Shown here: in pieces, positions 34,863-37,500 of the stretch
Numbering within the stretch: position 1 is the stretch's first letter
Layout: each line of letters starts with the position of its first letter
DNA from: Bacteroidota bacterium
Lineage (GTDB): Bacteria > Bacteroidota > Ignavibacteria > Kapaibacteriales > HRBIN21
DNA length: 37,500 nt
NCBI GenBank assembly: GCA_030550395.1
Contig: JAUQPL010000004.1
Coordinates: 1 to 37,500 of the forward strand
Direction: 5' to 3'
Position numbers and translations under genes: made by a program
The notes under the pieces: generated by a model
Databases searched by the model: none
Told to the model about the DNA's origin: nothing
The model's input: the letters and a program-made list of their open reading frames with translations, nothing else

Positions 34863-34892
34863 TTGAGAAATTGGAGAAAGTCTATAATTTTG
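34863..34892 (+). promoter_or_regulatory. rRNA promoter P1
   Basis: TTG (34863-34865), 19 bases, then TAATTTTG (34885-34892): spacing and both elements fit the Bacteroidota TTTG-N19-TAnnTTTG arrangement. Within TATAATTTTG it also carries a TATAAT. Confidence 0.6.
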
Positions 34893-34949
34893 CGCTCCGC
34901 CGTTGTGGCCCTTTTCCTCTCCTCTGAGGGAGAAGGTTAGACCGAAGGG

Positions 34950-34980
34950 TTGAGAGGAAGAGGAAATTGTTGTAATTTTG
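34950..34980 (+). promoter_or_regulatory. rRNA promoter P2
   Basis: TTG (34950-34952), 20 bases, then TAATTTTG (34973-34980). It is 88 bases after P1 and about 110 before mature 16S, giving tandem promoters as is common for rRNA operons. Confidence 0.6.
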
Positions 34981-35006
34981 CATTCCCGTTGACGACAGAG
35001 ACGGGC

Positions 35007-35019
35007 GTTCTTTGAAAAC
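35007..35019 (+). promoter_or_regulatory. boxA antitermination element, 16S leader
   Basis: GTTCTTTGAAAAC matches the rRNA boxA core (TGYTCTTTRAMAA) bound by NusB and S10/NusE as RNA. A 6-bp hairpin, GACACC-GAAG-GGTGTC (35030-35045), follows. The boxA overlaps the left arm of the 16S processing stem. Confidence 0.6.
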
Positions 35020-35029
35020 AGGGAGCAGT
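35014..35029 (+). repeat. Left arm of the inverted repeat bracketing 16S rRNA
   Basis: GAAAACAGGGAGCAGT is the exact reverse complement of 36661-36676 (ACTGCTCCCTGTTTTC); pairing extends one more base outside. In the transcript the arms would form the stem that RNase III cuts to release pre-16S. Confidence 0.7.
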
Positions 35030-35089
35030 GACACCGAAGGGTGTCCTGAAGGAGAGAGCAGATAAAGGCGAGAGTACTCTTGACGTGAT

Positions 35090-36620
<1,531 letters not shown>

Positions 36621-36660
36621 CTGGAGAATTTCTCTGCCTCTCTGAGGGGACACCTGGAGG

Positions 36661-36676
36661 ACTGCTCCCTGTTTTC
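36661..36676 (+). repeat. Right arm of the inverted repeat bracketing 16S rRNA
   Basis: ACTGCTCCCTGTTTTC, reverse complement of 35014-35029; it lies 41 bases after the mature 16S end and before tRNA-Ile. Together the arms form the 16S processing stem. Confidence 0.7.
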
Positions 36677-36694
36677 AGGGAACGGGCTGACAAC

Positions 36695-36768
<74 letters not shown>

Positions 36769-36783
36769 CATATCAGGCGAGAA

Positions 36784-36856
36784 GGGCCCATAGCTCAAGT
36801 GGGAGAGCGCCTGCTTTGCACGCAGGAGGTTAGCGGTTCGAGCCCGCTTGGGTCCA
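36784..36856 (+). tRNA. tRNA-Ala (anticodon TGC)
   Basis: A 73-base cloverleaf: acceptor GGGCCCA/TGGGTCC, D stem GCTC/GAGC, anticodon stem CCTGC/GCAGG with loop TTTGCAC (anticodon 36817-36819), T loop TTCGAGC. Discriminator A followed by CGG, so CCA is added later. It is 15 bases after tRNA-Ile. Confidence 0.95.
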
Positions 36857-36865
36857 CGGCTGAGC

Positions 36866-36878
36866 GATCTTTGACAAC
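36866..36878 (+). promoter_or_regulatory. Second boxA element, before 23S rRNA
   Basis: GATCTTTGACAAC resembles the leader boxA at 35007. Many rRNA operons repeat boxA in the spacer to keep polymerase antiterminated through 23S. A perfect 9-bp hairpin, CGAGCAGCA-TGG-TGCTGCTCG (36886-36906), follows it, paralleling the hairpin after the first boxA. Confidence 0.5.
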
Positions 36879-36995
36879 GGAGGTGCGAGCAGCATGGTGC
36901 TGCTCGGGGCGCGATGGAAGAAGCTTCTGAAGGCGAAGAAGGTGCCGAAGGAAAGCGCGCCAAAGACGGGCGAGCACAAAAGCCCAAAGGGGCGT

Positions 36996-37500
36996 GGTAA
37001 GATAGAAAGGGCGCACGGTGGATGCCTCGGCACCGGGAGGCGATGAAGGACGCGGCGACCGGCGAAACGCCTCGGGGAGCCGGTAGCAGGCTGTGATCCG
37101 GGGGTCTCCGAATGGGGTAACCCGACAGGGGTCATGCCCTGTCATCCTCTCTCGGCAGAGAGAGGAGGCGAACCCGGGGAAGTGAAACATCTCAGTACCC
37201 GGAGGAAAAGAGACCAAATGGCATTCCCTTAGTAGCGGCGAGCGAACAGGGAGGAGCCCAAACCAGCGCTGCTGCGGCAGTGCTGGGGTTGTAGGACGCC
37301 CACTCAAAGGCGACACGGCGGGATAGCCGAACGATCTGGAAAGGTCGGCCAGAGAGGGTGAAAGCCCCGTAGGCGAAATCCCAATGTGCGCCGAGGGCGC
37401 TCCTGAGTACCGCGGGGTAAGGGGAATCCTGCGGGAAGCGGCCAGAACCATCTGGCAAGGCTAAATACTCCCCGGTGACCGATAGTGCACCAGTACCGTG
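36996..37500 (+). rRNA. rrl: 23S ribosomal RNA, 5' part
   Basis: The first ~505 bases of large-subunit rRNA, running off the window. The landmark CACGGTGGATGCC (37014-) aligns to E. coli 23S positions 20-32, fixing the 5' end at about 36996; GAGGCGATGAAGGACG and the AGTAGCGGCGAGCGAA motif near 37231 confirm it. It is downstream of tRNA-Ala by about 140 bases, and the spacer holds the second boxA and hairpin. The 5S rRNA would lie beyond the window. Confidence 0.95.

Overview
The window looks like the chromosome of a moderately GC-rich bacterium from the Bacteroidota/Chlorobiota (FCB) side of the tree. Evidence: the -7 promoter motif TAnnTTTG recurs in front of the tRNA-Pro, rRNA and fusA units; an OstA-type LPS-export protein is present; the str and S10 ribosomal clusters are fused; and the 16S rRNA has a GGATCATGTGGTTTAATTCGATG region. 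A Kapabacteria- or Ignavibacteria-like lineage is my best guess, but it is inference and needs the 16S placed in a tree. The three tRNAs do not encode CCA.

Layout. 1-1190: accessory and decayed DNA. It holds the 5' end of a Mod-type DNA methyltransferase gene (minus strand, running off the edge), a short promoter-to-terminator unit with a 19-codon ORF, and a frameshifted remnant of a GuaB3-type IMP dehydrogenase. 1192-2444 (+): trmB-aat, translationally coupled. 2448-4990 (-): folC and an lptA/ostA-like gene, convergent with aat. 5073-7200 (+): promoter, tRNA-Pro(GGG) and glutamine-dependent nadE. 7159-14020 (-): a housekeeping run downstream of the ribosomal cluster (engB, purE, GT2 glycosyltransferase, nth, EamA exporter, 5-formyl-THF cyclo-ligase, nuoF, nadD, sugar-type ABC permease), often with overlapping ends.

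14055-34718 (-): one very long translation cluster, read from the right: fusA (mitochondrial-EFG1-like), rpsL, rpsG, a second divergent EF-G, tuf, a strong hairpin, then rpsJ-rplC-rplD-rplW-rplB-rpsS-rplV-rpsC-rplP-rpmC-rpsQ-rplN-rplX-rplE-rpsN-rpsH-rplF-rplR-rpsE-rpmD-rplO-secY-map-infA-rpmJ-rpsM-rpsK-rpoA-rplQ. rpsD, often found between rpsK and rpoA, is absent. 34719-35089 is a divergent control region: a fusA promoter on the minus strand and two tandem rRNA promoters on the plus strand. 35090-37500 (+): 16S rRNA, tRNA-Ile(GAT), tRNA-Ala(TGC) and the start of 23S rRNA, with boxA elements and an RNase III-type stem bracketing 16S.

The window is thus dominated by the translation apparatus: rRNA, tRNAs, 27 ribosomal proteins, EF-Tu, two EF-Gs, IF-1, RNA polymerase alpha, SecY, methionine aminopeptidase and the ribosome-assembly GTPase EngB. 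I do not see a convincing new multi-gene system. The most interesting points are the EF-G pair, the start-codon problem in engB, the GuaB3 pseudogene and the short transcription unit at 366-567.
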